Source: Bacteroidota bacterium (GTDB taxonomy: Bacteria; Bacteroidota; Bacteroidia; Chitinophagales; Chitinophagaceae). Taken from it: 51,164 nucleotides of DNA. Below are positions 7,744 through 16,062 of the stretch, one piece after another (within the stretch, counting starts at the first letter, position 1; every line of letters begins with the position of its first letter). The notes beneath the pieces were generated by a model. It was not told the origin of the DNA and searched no databases. It worked only from the letters and a program-made list of their open reading frames with translations. The stretch spans positions 1 to 51,164 of the forward strand of contig JAUZOE010000029.1 of NCBI GenBank assembly GCA_030706605.1. The letters are read 5' to 3'. Both the position numbers and the translations under genes were made by a program.

Positions 7744-8961
7744 ATGGAGGATAAAGAAATATTGGTAGAAGTGGAGAACGTTTCCAAACGCTTTTGTAAA
7801 GATTTTAAAAGGTCTATCCGCTATGGGTTTATGGATTCCCTGCGGGCACTGCGTGGTAAAAATATGGATGCCACCACATTGCGTAAAGATGAATTCTGGT
7901 CGGTAAAGGATATTTCTTTCCAGTTGCGCCGGGGTGAGTGCCTCGGATTGATAGGGCACAATGGCGCCGGTAAATCTACTTTGCTGAAAATGCTGAACGG
8001 CTTGATTACGCCCGACCATGGAAAGATAGTGATGCGGGGCAAAATAGGGGCATTGATAGAACTGGGCGCGGGTTTTAGCCCGATATTGACCGGCAGGGAA
8101 AATATTTATAATAATGCCGCCGTACTGGGTTTTTCAAAAGAAGAAATTGATGCCCGTTTCCAGGACATTATTGATTTTTCAGAGATTGGTGAATTCCTCG
8201 ATATGCCGGTACAGAATTACAGTTCGGGTATGAAGGTCAGGTTGGGTTTTGCGGTGGCTTCTTTTTTAAACCCAGATGTGCTCCTGGTTGATGAAGTGTT
8301 AGCGGTAGGTGATTTGGGATTTGTATTAAAATGTTATAAACAAATCGATCGGATTTTGCCAAATACAGCTGTTATATTTGTTTCTCATAGCATGCCTATG
8401 ATTTCAAGGGTTTGTAACGAGATAATTTTAATGGAAAAAGGTCATGTAAAGTATCAGGGTAAAAATGTTGGAAAAGGAATTGAATATTACTACTCGTCTT
8501 TTTTGAATTCAGCTGATTGCCAGTTAATATTTACCGACGATTCGATCTTATTTAAAGAATGTATTTTCTTAAATACCAGGTACGAGAAAGGGATAGCAAT
8601 TATTGACTGGAATGAAAGCCTGGAAGTTGTTCTTACGTTTGAAAATAAGACTCATAAAACCGTACCTGTTTTTAAGGTGATAATATATGATAAAGAGCAA
8701 CGAGAAGTAGCAGTGCTCTATTATAATAAATCATTTATAGAAGAGTTATCTTTTGGTGAAATATCAATCAAATTAAAAGTAAAGAACCTGCAATTATCAA
8801 ATGGTTTATATTCACTTTCAGTAGCAGTTTTAGAAAAGCAAGATAACAATATGTTTTTAAGGGTTAATTCTATTGCTTATTTTCAAATCAATCACTATTT
8901 GCCTTCGTGGACTCCTTTTTTATTAGACAGTGATTTTACATTACTATCAAGTAGTAAATAG
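7744..8961 (+). CDS. wzt: Polysaccharide ABC exporter ATPase (Wzt-type) with C-terminal domain
   Basis: A 405-residue ATPase partner of Wzm. Residues 1-245 are the nucleotide-binding domain: Walker A GHNGAGKST at 71-79, ABC signature YSSGM near 160, Walker B LLVDEVLAVGD and the H-loop SHSM. Residues about 255-405 form an extra beta-rich domain of the kind that in Wzt proteins binds the chain end and sets export specificity. Base composition changes inside the gene: up to about 8330 it is balanced, after that clearly AT-rich. This suggests that the C-terminal domain was exchanged to match a new glycan. The C-terminal domain could also carry a different carbohydrate-binding fold. Confidence 0.93.
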   Translation: MEDKEILVEVENVSKRFCKDFKRSIRYGFMDSLRALRGKNMDATTLRKDEFWSVKDISFQLRRGECLGLIGHNGAGKSTLLKMLNGLITPDHGKIVMRGKIGALIELGAGFSPILTGRENIYNNAAVLGFSKEEIDARFQDIIDFSEIGEFLDMPVQNYSSGMKVRLGFAVASFLNPDVLLVDEVLAVGDLGFVLKCYKQIDRILPNTAVIFVSHSMPMISRVCNEIILMEKGHVKYQGKNVGKGIEYYYSSFLNSADCQLIFTDDSILFKECIFLNTRYEKGIAIIDWNESLEVVLTFENKTHKTVPVFKVIIYDKEQREVAVLYYNKSFIEELSFGEISIKLKVKNLQLSNGLYSLSVAVLEKQDNNMFLRVNSIAYFQINHYLPSWTPFLLDSDFTLLSSSK

Positions 8962-9030
8962 GCTTGAAACTGCTTTGTACGGTCTAAAATTTGACGATAG
9001 AACTATTTTTAAAATAGAACCTTATTTAAT

Positions 9031-9804
9031 TTGAAGAATGTTTTGATATTAGGTTCAGGCCGTAGTGGAACCAGCATGGTAACAGGTGCTTTAGCAGATT
9101 CGGGATATAATTTGGGAGATAACAGTGAATACCTCGGAAAAAATCCGGCAAACCCAAAAGGATTTTTTGAAGATTACGAAGTCAATACCATTAATGAAGA
9201 TATTTTAAAATTATCCTTATTTAATTTTCCTGATAAAATAACCTTAAGCCTTTTTCCAAACTTTACTTTTTACAGGGCAAGATGGCTTGCCCGGATTCCT
9301 TTTTTTTTACCAATCAGGTCCAATAAAATTATTAATGAGCGAATAAAAAAAGTAATTTCAAAAGAGCCTTTTTGTTTTAAAGATCCTCGCTTTAGTTATA
9401 CTTTACCAATTTGGTTAGAGTTTATTAATAGGAACACTAAATTAATTATTGTTTACAGGGAACCCGGGAAAACGGCGGAAAGTATTGTGAGAGAGTGTTT
9501 GGAGACTCCGGTACTTAATAAACTTAAAATGACTGAGGACAAAGCGTTAAAGATTTGGAAATCCATGTATTTGCACATTTTAGCAAATTACCAGAAATCA
9601 ACCGACAAAGAATCATGGTTTTTTCTGCATTATAACCAGGTGTTTGAAAAGGATAAAATTCATCAATTAGAAGAATTTATTGATGCTAAAATTAATCACG
9701 CTTTTGCCGAAAAAACGATTAGTCGTTCCTCTCATACTAATGGGCTTATTCATAAAGGCTATTCAGAAATTTATAACCAGCTAAATCTGTTATCAAAATA
9801 CTGA
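9031..9804 (+). CDS. Sulfotransferase family protein
   Basis: A 257-residue protein with the PAPS-dependent sulfotransferase pattern. The 5'-phosphosulfate-binding P-loop is GSGRSGTSM at residues 8-16. The 3'-phosphate site is probably KLIIVYREPGKTAESIVRE, and CFKDPRF fits the family. It would transfer sulfate to a sugar of the locus product in the cytoplasm. The start is TTG at 9031, giving MKNVLILGSGRSGT, the usual distance from start to P-loop; no ATG upstream fits. It follows wzt by 69 bp in AT-rich DNA. With the CysC fusion and CysQ upstream it completes a sulfation set. The acceptor is unknown, and some relatives have no demonstrated activity. Confidence 0.8.
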   Translation: MKNVLILGSGRSGTSMVTGALADSGYNLGDNSEYLGKNPANPKGFFEDYEVNTINEDILKLSLFNFPDKITLSLFPNFTFYRARWLARIPFFLPIRSNKIINERIKKVISKEPFCFKDPRFSYTLPIWLEFINRNTKLIIVYREPGKTAESIVRECLETPVLNKLKMTEDKALKIWKSMYLHILANYQKSTDKESWFFLHYNQVFEKDKIHQLEEFIDAKINHAFAEKTISRSSHTNGLIHKGYSEIYNQLNLLSKY

Positions 9805-9815
9805 AATTCTTCCCT

Positions 9816-10946
9816 ATGAAAATTCTTTTCATATCTCATGATGCTACTCTTACCGGGGCGCCTATATTATTATTAAACCTGGCTAATGCCTTGCATGATT
9901 TACATGAGCTCTCAATAAAAATTATTGTAAAGAATAATATAGGAGTCCTTCAAAAGGATTTTGAAAAAATTGGTGACGTACTCTATTTTAATACTCCTAC
10001 CCAAAAGAAAAGTGGCCGTCTCAGGAATATATTACCGGGTTCAAAGACTAAAAAAAATAATGATAAGATACAGGATTGGATAAACGAGGCTGATATTATA
10101 TTTTCAAATACCATCACCAACGGGGATATTTTGAATTATTTCCATTTTCCTAAATCTAAAGTTGTAATTAGCTATGTGCATGAATTACAAATTGCTTCAG
10201 AGTTTTATACAAATGATGCAGATAGAAAAGTGGTTTTTGAAAAAACGAATATTTTCTGTGTACCATCCAGGTCGGTGAGGCATTTCCTGGAAAACACTTA
10301 TGGAATTGATCCTGGTAAAATTAAAACACTGAACTATTACCTGCCTTTAAATAATGAAGCAGTAGTAAGACAAACCAAAAAGAAAATGGACGTTTTTATT
10401 GTGGGAATGATTGGCACACTGGATTGGAGAAAAGGTGCAGAGTTACTATCTGTAATACTCGTTAACTTTTTCGATAAACATCCTGATGCAGATGTACAAT
10501 TCTTATGGAAAGGATCTAACAAACTTTCAATTGAGTATAAAAGGATTCAATATGAATTAGAAAAAACGGGGCATCTTGATAAAGTAATTTTTGAAAGCCC
10601 TTCGAGGGATGTTTCCGCTTTTTATAATACGATAGACTTATTGCTTTTATGTTCGAAGGAAGATCCTTATCCATTGGTAGTTTTAGAAGCAGCCGGTTTT
10701 CAGAAGCCCTGTATATGCTTTGATAAAGCAGGCGGCGCACCAGAATTTGTTAGAAATGATGCAGGCTATACAGTGCCGTACTTAAATATTAATGCAGTAA
10801 CGGATGCTATTTATAGCTTATATTCAGATCCGGCAAACTGTATCACAAAAGGAGAGATTGCCTATAAGAGGTATCTTGATGAAAATAATAACAAATTATT
10901 GGTTCAGGCTCAATTCCGGGAGCTTTTTACCTCAATTAATTCTTAA
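9816..10946 (+). CDS. GT4 family glycosyltransferase
   Basis: A 376-residue GT-B enzyme. The N-terminal domain begins KILFISHDATLTGAPILLLNLA with the acceptor-side loop. The C-terminal domain has VGMIGTLDWRKGAELL, WKGS, and the donor-binding ESPSRDVSAFYNTIDLLLLCSKEDPYPLVVLEAAG with a typical E-x7-E spacing (E in SKED and E in LEAAG). It starts 11 bp after the sulfotransferase gene with ATG, so cotranscription is likely. Donor and acceptor cannot be read from sequence. Confidence 0.88.
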   Translation: MKILFISHDATLTGAPILLLNLANALHDLHELSIKIIVKNNIGVLQKDFEKIGDVLYFNTPTQKKSGRLRNILPGSKTKKNNDKIQDWINEADIIFSNTITNGDILNYFHFPKSKVVISYVHELQIASEFYTNDADRKVVFEKTNIFCVPSRSVRHFLENTYGIDPGKIKTLNYYLPLNNEAVVRQTKKKMDVFIVGMIGTLDWRKGAELLSVILVNFFDKHPDADVQFLWKGSNKLSIEYKRIQYELEKTGHLDKVIFESPSRDVSAFYNTIDLLLLCSKEDPYPLVVLEAAGFQKPCICFDKAGGAPEFVRNDAGYTVPYLNINAVTDAIYSLYSDPANCITKGEIAYKRYLDENNNKLLVQAQFRELFTSINS

Positions 10947-10956
10947 CTTGAAACAA

Positions 10957-11016
10957 ATGAGACCCATAGCCATCTACCTTCCCCAGTTTCATCCTATCCC
11001 TGAGAATGATGAATAA
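10957..11016 (+). pseudogene. 5' fragment of a WbsX gene (19 codons, duplicated)
   Basis: ATG at 10957 (or TTG at 10948) encodes M-R-P-I-A-I-Y-L-P-Q-F-H-P-I-P-E-N-D-E and then stops. This is the start of the full WbsX-type gene at 11897. The DNA at 10960-11013 matches 11912-11965 at 49 of 54 positions, most tightly at the 3' side. The match ends exactly where the next gene's start overlaps (ATG at 11006). It looks like a remnant left when a methyltransferase gene entered, or was recombined into, the 5' end of a WbsX gene. Confidence 0.8.
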
Positions 11017-11806
11017 AAAAAATATCTTATTTAGAATCTTCAGAAAATTCTTTCCGCAAACAGCGGCTGCTTATTTAAAGTACAAGGATAAAGGGAAATT
11101 GCCTGTTTTTCCACACAATAAAGGTTTTTGTACAGTATGTGAGCAACACGTAACCTTTTACGAATTCGCTCCATGGTTAAGGGATAATTACAAGTGCAGC
11201 AATTGTAACAGTATACCGCGAAACAGGGCCCTGGTAAATGCGCTTAATATTTTTTATCCGAACTGGAAAAATTCGACATTGCATGAATCTTCGCCTGGTG
11301 GCCCATTGTCATTTTATTTGAGTAAAAATGCAAAAGGATATTCCAGTTCACATTTTTTTGAAGATATTCCAAGGGGTGCGCATTCCGGGGATTTTAGATC
11401 AGAAGATTTATCTGCACTTACTTTTGAAGATGAATCTTTGGATATATTTATCACATCTGATGTTTTTGAACATGTAATGGAACCGGAAAAAGCTTTTAAG
11501 GAAATTGCACGGGTACTTAAAAAAGGCGGGGCTCATATTTTTACAATGCCGTGGTATCCCAAATACGAGAAAAGCATACAAAGAGCAAAGATTGAAAATA
11601 ACGAAATCATCTTTCTTTTAGAACCTATTTATCATGGGAATCCAATTAGTGAAAAAGGCTCCCTTGTTACTTATGACTGGGGAAGAGACTTTGTAAATTA
11701 TATATATAAATCAAGTGGATTATATACAACTATTTATTTGGTAAAGGACAGATCCCTGGGGCTTGAAGCAGAGTTCCTGGAAGTTTTTATAAGTGTTAAG
11801 GAATAG
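11006..11806 (+). CDS. SAM-dependent methyltransferase with N-terminal Cys4 module
   Basis: A 266-residue class I methyltransferase. Residues about 30-75 carry paired cysteines (CTVCEQH, then CSNCNSIPRNRAL), a likely zinc ribbon. The Rossmann part has LHESSPGGPLS in place of the usual GxGxG-type loop, DIFITSDVFEHV (the motif IV and post-I region of Methyltransf_11-like folds), and EIARVLKKGGAHIFTMPW. It probably methylates a sugar of the glycan. Start ATG 11006 lies inside the truncated WbsX fragment; a second ATG at 11009 is equally possible. The gene sits between the two copies of the WbsX 5' end, which marks it as a likely late insertion. Confidence 0.85.
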   Translation: MMNKKNILFRIFRKFFPQTAAAYLKYKDKGKLPVFPHNKGFCTVCEQHVTFYEFAPWLRDNYKCSNCNSIPRNRALVNALNIFYPNWKNSTLHESSPGGPLSFYLSKNAKGYSSSHFFEDIPRGAHSGDFRSEDLSALTFEDESLDIFITSDVFEHVMEPEKAFKEIARVLKKGGAHIFTMPWYPKYEKSIQRAKIENNEIIFLLEPIYHGNPISEKGSLVTYDWGRDFVNYIYKSSGLYTTIYLVKDRSLGLEAEFLEVFISVKE

Positions 11807-11896
11807 GACATTTACACTGCTATTTTTTTTATTGATCTGTTTCGTTAGTACAGAAATTGTATACACTCCAAAAGGAAAAGAATATTCAAAATCAGA

Positions 11897-13054
11897 ATGG
11901 ATAAAAATATCCGCCCTATAGCAATCTACCTTCCCCAGTATCATCCTATCCCTGAGAATGATGAATGGTGGGGGAAAGGATTTACCGAATGGACCAATGT
12001 TGTAAAAACAAAGCCTTTATATGAAGGACACTATCAGCCACATTTACCTGCAGATTTAGGATTTTATGATTTAAGAATTGACGAAGTAAGGGAGGCGCAG
12101 GCGGCAATGGCAAAAGAACATGGCATTTATGGATTTTGCTATTATCATTATTGGTTTAATGGCAAACGAATATTGGAAAGGCCGTTCCAGGAAGTATTTG
12201 AAAGCGGCAAACCTGATTTTCCTTTTATGCTTTGCTGGGCCAATGAAAACTGGACAAGAACCTGGGATGGATTAGATAAGCATATTTTGTTGGAGCAGCA
12301 ATATAATGATGAGGATGACAGGGCTCATATCCAATCATTAATTCCTTACTTTAAAGACTCCAGGTATATTAAAGTGAATGGTAAGCCTGTGTTTGCTGTT
12401 TATAAATCTGCATTATTACCTAACGCCGAAAGAACCATACGGATATGGAGGGAAGAAGCCGGGAAGCATGGAATAGAATTGTACCTGTGTCGGTTTGAGA
12501 ATTTTGGCAAGTATGGAAAGCAATACATGGAGGACGGGTTTGATGCTGCCATTGATTTTCAGCCATTTTCTCAAAATATGGACGCATACATGCATGACTT
12601 TTTTTTAAAAGAGGCAAAGAAAGATACCAGGTTAAAAATCAAGCTGAAATATTTTCATAAAACAAGGCAACAACAAAAAGCCGATGATCTTCTGAACGAT
12701 TTCAAACTTTTGCTATATAATAAAATTGATTACAATGATTTTGTAGATTTTGTAATGGAACATTATCAATCTACAAAAGAATATATAAAATTTCCAGGTG
12801 TGGTACCTTCATGGGACAATACAGCGCGAAAGGGGGCTGAGAATGCATATATACTCCATAATGCTAATCCCGGTAAATTTAAAGAATGGCTTTCTTTTTT
12901 AAGTGAATCTTATATCCCCGATTCAGATGAGGAAAATTTTATTTTCATTAATGCATGGAATGAATGGGCAGAGGGCAATCATTTAGAACCTTGTCAAAAA
13001 TGGGGACTTCAGTATTTAGAAGCCGTAAAAGAAATATTTAAAAAAAATGCCTGA
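11897..13054 (+). CDS. WbsX-type glycan enzyme (GH99-like fold)
   Basis: A 385-residue member of the WbsX family (glycosyltransferase WbsX / GH99-like). Family segments are all present: PIAIYLPQYHPIPENDEWWG near the N-terminus, KGFTEWTNV, GFCYYHYWFNGKRILERP, FMLCWANENWTRTWDG and NAWNEWAEGNHLEP near the C-terminus. Relatives are encoded in O-antigen and capsule loci; the precise reaction is poorly defined and may be glycosyl transfer or endo-hydrolysis of a lipid-linked glycan. Length is full. Its 5' end is duplicated 952 bp upstream. It overlaps the following GT2 gene by 8 bp, so translation is coupled. Confidence 0.88.
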   Translation: MDKNIRPIAIYLPQYHPIPENDEWWGKGFTEWTNVVKTKPLYEGHYQPHLPADLGFYDLRIDEVREAQAAMAKEHGIYGFCYYHYWFNGKRILERPFQEVFESGKPDFPFMLCWANENWTRTWDGLDKHILLEQQYNDEDDRAHIQSLIPYFKDSRYIKVNGKPVFAVYKSALLPNAERTIRIWREEAGKHGIELYLCRFENFGKYGKQYMEDGFDAAIDFQPFSQNMDAYMHDFFLKEAKKDTRLKIKLKYFHKTRQQQKADDLLNDFKLLLYNKIDYNDFVDFVMEHYQSTKEYIKFPGVVPSWDNTARKGAENAYILHNANPGKFKEWLSFLSESYIPDSDEENFIFINAWNEWAEGNHLEPCQKWGLQYLEAVKEIFKKNA

Positions 13055-13997
13055 GGTTTCTATAATAGTTCCTAACTATAATCATGCAGCTTTTCTTCAG
13101 CAAAGAATTGACAGTATATTAAATCAGACTTACCAGGATTTTGAATTGATTATTTTGGATGATTGTTCTACTGATAATAGCAGAGATATTTTAGAAAGCC
13201 TAAGAAACCATCCAAAAGTGAGTCACCTGATTTTTAATAAAAAGAATTCCGGTAGTCCTTTTAAGCAATGGCAAAGAGGGATTGAATTGGCAAAAGGTGA
13301 TTATATATGGATTGCTGAAAGTGATGATTATTGTGATCATACCTTTTTGGAAACTGCTTTGGAAAATTTAAATAAGGGCGACAGTTCATTATCATTTTGC
13401 CAATCAGAAAGAGTAGATGAAAATAATATTATTACAGGAGACTATTTTTATTGGACGGAAGATATTAAAACTATAGATTGGAGTAAACAATTTGTAATGA
13501 ACGGGGAAGTATTTATACAGGAAGTGTTGCAATACAAAAATGCTATTCCAAATGCCAGTGCGGTCTTATTTCGCATAAAGAAATTTGATTTTAATAAAAT
13601 AGTTAATTACAAAATGAAAGGTGACTGGCTTTTTTGGATTACTTTTCTGATGTCCGAAAACCTAACCTACTCCCCGGGGAAATTAAATTTTTTTAGAAGC
13701 CATCCGGATACTACCAGGAACCAATGGAGTAATTTAATTGCTGTCAGAAGCAGCATTGAAGAATTAGGAATAAAATATTTCCTTTACAAGTCTGGATTTG
13801 TGAAAAGCCAACAACTCAAAGAGGCATTTTATAAAAGTGTCGATATTTCACTTCCTTATTATGGAGAATTTAAAAAGATATGTTTTGAGTTAGCACTTCC
13901 TTCTTCATTTCAATTTTATTTTTTTCTAAGGAAAGTGTGGTTAAAATTGTTAAGAACAATACCTAGTGGCAAGCCTGGCAACTCTAATAAGTATTAG
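13047..13997 (+). CDS. GT2 family glycosyltransferase
   Basis: A 316-residue GT-A enzyme. The N-terminus has VSIIVPNYNHAAFLQQRIDS, the nucleotide-binding ILDDCSTDNSRDIL, and the metal-binding ESDD of WIAESDDYCD. WLFWITFLM later in the protein fits the catalytic-base region of the family. No membrane anchor is obvious. ATG at 13047 overlaps the WbsX gene by 8 bp. Sugar specificity cannot be told from the sequence. Confidence 0.9.
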   Translation: MPEVSIIVPNYNHAAFLQQRIDSILNQTYQDFELIILDDCSTDNSRDILESLRNHPKVSHLIFNKKNSGSPFKQWQRGIELAKGDYIWIAESDDYCDHTFLETALENLNKGDSSLSFCQSERVDENNIITGDYFYWTEDIKTIDWSKQFVMNGEVFIQEVLQYKNAIPNASAVLFRIKKFDFNKIVNYKMKGDWLFWITFLMSENLTYSPGKLNFFRSHPDTTRNQWSNLIAVRSSIEELGIKYFLYKSGFVKSQQLKEAFYKSVDISLPYYGEFKKICFELALPSSFQFYFFLRKVWLKLLRTIPSGKPGNSNKY

Positions 13998-14062
13998 TAT
14001 TCTATAAATTTTTTAGGACTTATGCATTGCATTGATTCACTTATTTCTAGTATAGTTCGCAA

Positions 14063-15214
14063 ATGAAAATAGCATTTATATCTACTATGGAGGTTAAGGA
14101 ATGGGGTGGTAGCGAGGTGCTGTGGCAGCAAACTGCCAATCATGCCGTCAAAGAAGGGCACAGTGTATTGGCATCTGTAAAAAATTGGCCCGTATTGGAC
14201 CGTAGGATTTTGCAAATGCAATCAAACGGAATTGTTTTGCATTTGAGGATGGAAGATGGTTATAAAATAGCAAGAACCAAAGGATTAATTAAGCGGGCTA
14301 AAAAAAAAATATTCTCAAAATTTATAAAAACTTCACAGGCATACAGGTGGCAACCTGTAATTGAATTTAATCCAGATTTGGTGATAGTGAATTGTGGTGG
14401 TTTATTTAATATTTATGACTTGGTCGGTTTACGCGAATATGTTCTTTCAAGGTTTAATTACCTCACTCTGTTTCAGCATTGTTTTGAACATTTTTATATT
14501 CCGGATGAAGCGAGAAAGGATTTTAGAACCATACTCGAAAAATCGAAACAAAATATTTTTGTGGCCCAAAGAAATCTGAATAATGCAGAAAGAATGTTGG
14601 CTACCGGATTTAATAATGCGTCAGTTATTTACAATCCTCCTAACCTCAAAGATAGAACGATAGTACCTTATCATATAGGTGAATATCCTGAATTTGCCTG
14701 TGTGGCAAGGCTTGAGTCGGATATCAAAGGCCAGGACATCCTCCTGCAGGTGTTTTCTCAAAAAGCCTGGAAGGGGAGAAAATGGAAACTCAATTTATAT
14801 GGTGATGGCTATTCTAAAAAGTATTTATTAGAATTAATCGGTTTATACGGACTTGAAAATCACGTTTTCCTCAAAGATGAAGTAAATGATATAAGAGAGG
14901 TGTGGCGCGAAAATCAATTATTGATTCTGTCCTCCTTTTCCGAAGGAACTCCATTAGCCTTAACTGAGGCCATGTATTGCGGCAGAACCGCAGTGGTTAC
15001 TAATGTGGGCGGATGTTCAGAAATATTAGGAGCAAATGGCTTCATTGCAGAGGTAGCCTCGGTGGAAAGACTGGGTAATGCATTGGAAAATGCGTGGATC
15101 AATCAATTGTCATGGCAAATGATGGGACAAGCATGTGCTGAAAGGATCAATGAGATTTTTATCAACGAGCCCTATTTACAATTGTGGGAAAAATGTGTGG
15201 CTTGTTATGAGTAA
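14063..15214 (+). CDS. GT4 family glycosyltransferase
   Basis: A 383-residue GT-B enzyme. It opens MKIAFISTMEVKEWGGSEVLW, with the glycine loop after the first strand. The C-terminal domain shows CVARLESDIKGQDILLQVF, LNLYGDGYSKKYL and the donor-binding SSFSEGTPLALTEAMYCG with E-x7-E spacing, then VVTNVGGCSEIL. ATG 14063 follows a 65-bp gap. It overlaps the next GT2 gene by 8 bp. Substrate unknown. Confidence 0.9.
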   Translation: MKIAFISTMEVKEWGGSEVLWQQTANHAVKEGHSVLASVKNWPVLDRRILQMQSNGIVLHLRMEDGYKIARTKGLIKRAKKKIFSKFIKTSQAYRWQPVIEFNPDLVIVNCGGLFNIYDLVGLREYVLSRFNYLTLFQHCFEHFYIPDEARKDFRTILEKSKQNIFVAQRNLNNAERMLATGFNNASVIYNPPNLKDRTIVPYHIGEYPEFACVARLESDIKGQDILLQVFSQKAWKGRKWKLNLYGDGYSKKYLLELIGLYGLENHVFLKDEVNDIREVWRENQLLILSSFSEGTPLALTEAMYCGRTAVVTNVGGCSEILGANGFIAEVASVERLGNALENAWINQLSWQMMGQACAERINEIFINEPYLQLWEKCVACYE

Positions 15215-16061
15215 CCATGCGGAGGTTTCTATATTAATTCCTGCTTACAATTGTGAATCTTTCATTGGTGAAGCCCTTGAAAGCATGCTGAATCAAAGTT
15301 TTCCTGGTTTTGAATTGATCATTCTTAATGATGGCTCTACAGATAATACTGAAAATGAGATTTTAAAATTCAAAGACCAAAGAATCAATTATATAAGGTT
15401 TGAAGAAAATAAAGGATATGTTCACGCTCTCAATTATGGGTTAACGATCAATAAGTCGCCGTTTATTTGTAGAATGGATAGCGATGATAAATGTGTGCAG
15501 GATAGGTTATTGAAGCAGGTGAATGTATTTAAAAGTAATCCCCAAACAGGCATATGTGGATCCTCTGCCTATTTAATGAAGGGTGATGACTCTGATAAAT
15601 TAATTACCTGGCAGCAGCCCGAAAATCATATAGATATTCTCATAAAAAGTTTTACAGAGAATCCTATCATACATCCATCCGTAATGTTTCGGAAAGAAGT
15701 GGTAGATGAAATTGGTTTCTACAACCCAACTCTGATGCCTGCGGAGGACCTGGATTATTGGTTAAGGGCAAGTTTCCGTTTCAAATTATATAATGTTCCT
15801 GAACCTTTAATTTATTACCGTGTTCATGATAAACAGATCAGTGTTACAAAAAGAGCCATCCAGGACGAAAGTGCAAAAAGAACCCGTTTGGATTACCTGG
15901 TGAAAATTTTGAATTGTAAAACTGACACGGCTAATATTATTTATGAAAAGCTGAATACAGGCAGGAAATTATCACTGTCCGAAAAATTGATGACGAATAG
16001 TATTATTATCAAATCTTCATTGCCTTTTAAAATTAAAAAATACCTTATTACTGGTCACTGA
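15207..16061 (+). CDS. GT2 family glycosyltransferase
   Basis: A 284-residue GT-A enzyme when started at ATG 15207 (MSNHAEVSILIPAYNCESF). The frame is open from 15135, but the extra 24 codons would overlap the previous gene deeply and precede the normal N-terminus, so I prefer the 8-bp overlap. Motifs are ILNDGSTDNTENEIL, the metal-binding RMDSDD, and AEDLDYWLRASF near the catalytic base. It stops one base before the next gene's TTG start. Specificity unknown. Confidence 0.9.
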   Translation: MSNHAEVSILIPAYNCESFIGEALESMLNQSFPGFELIILNDGSTDNTENEILKFKDQRINYIRFEENKGYVHALNYGLTINKSPFICRMDSDDKCVQDRLLKQVNVFKSNPQTGICGSSAYLMKGDDSDKLITWQQPENHIDILIKSFTENPIIHPSVMFRKEVVDEIGFYNPTLMPAEDLDYWLRASFRFKLYNVPEPLIYYRVHDKQISVTKRAIQDESAKRTRLDYLVKILNCKTDTANIIYEKLNTGRKLSLSEKLMTNSIIIKSSLPFKIKKYLITGH

Positions 16062-16062
16062 A

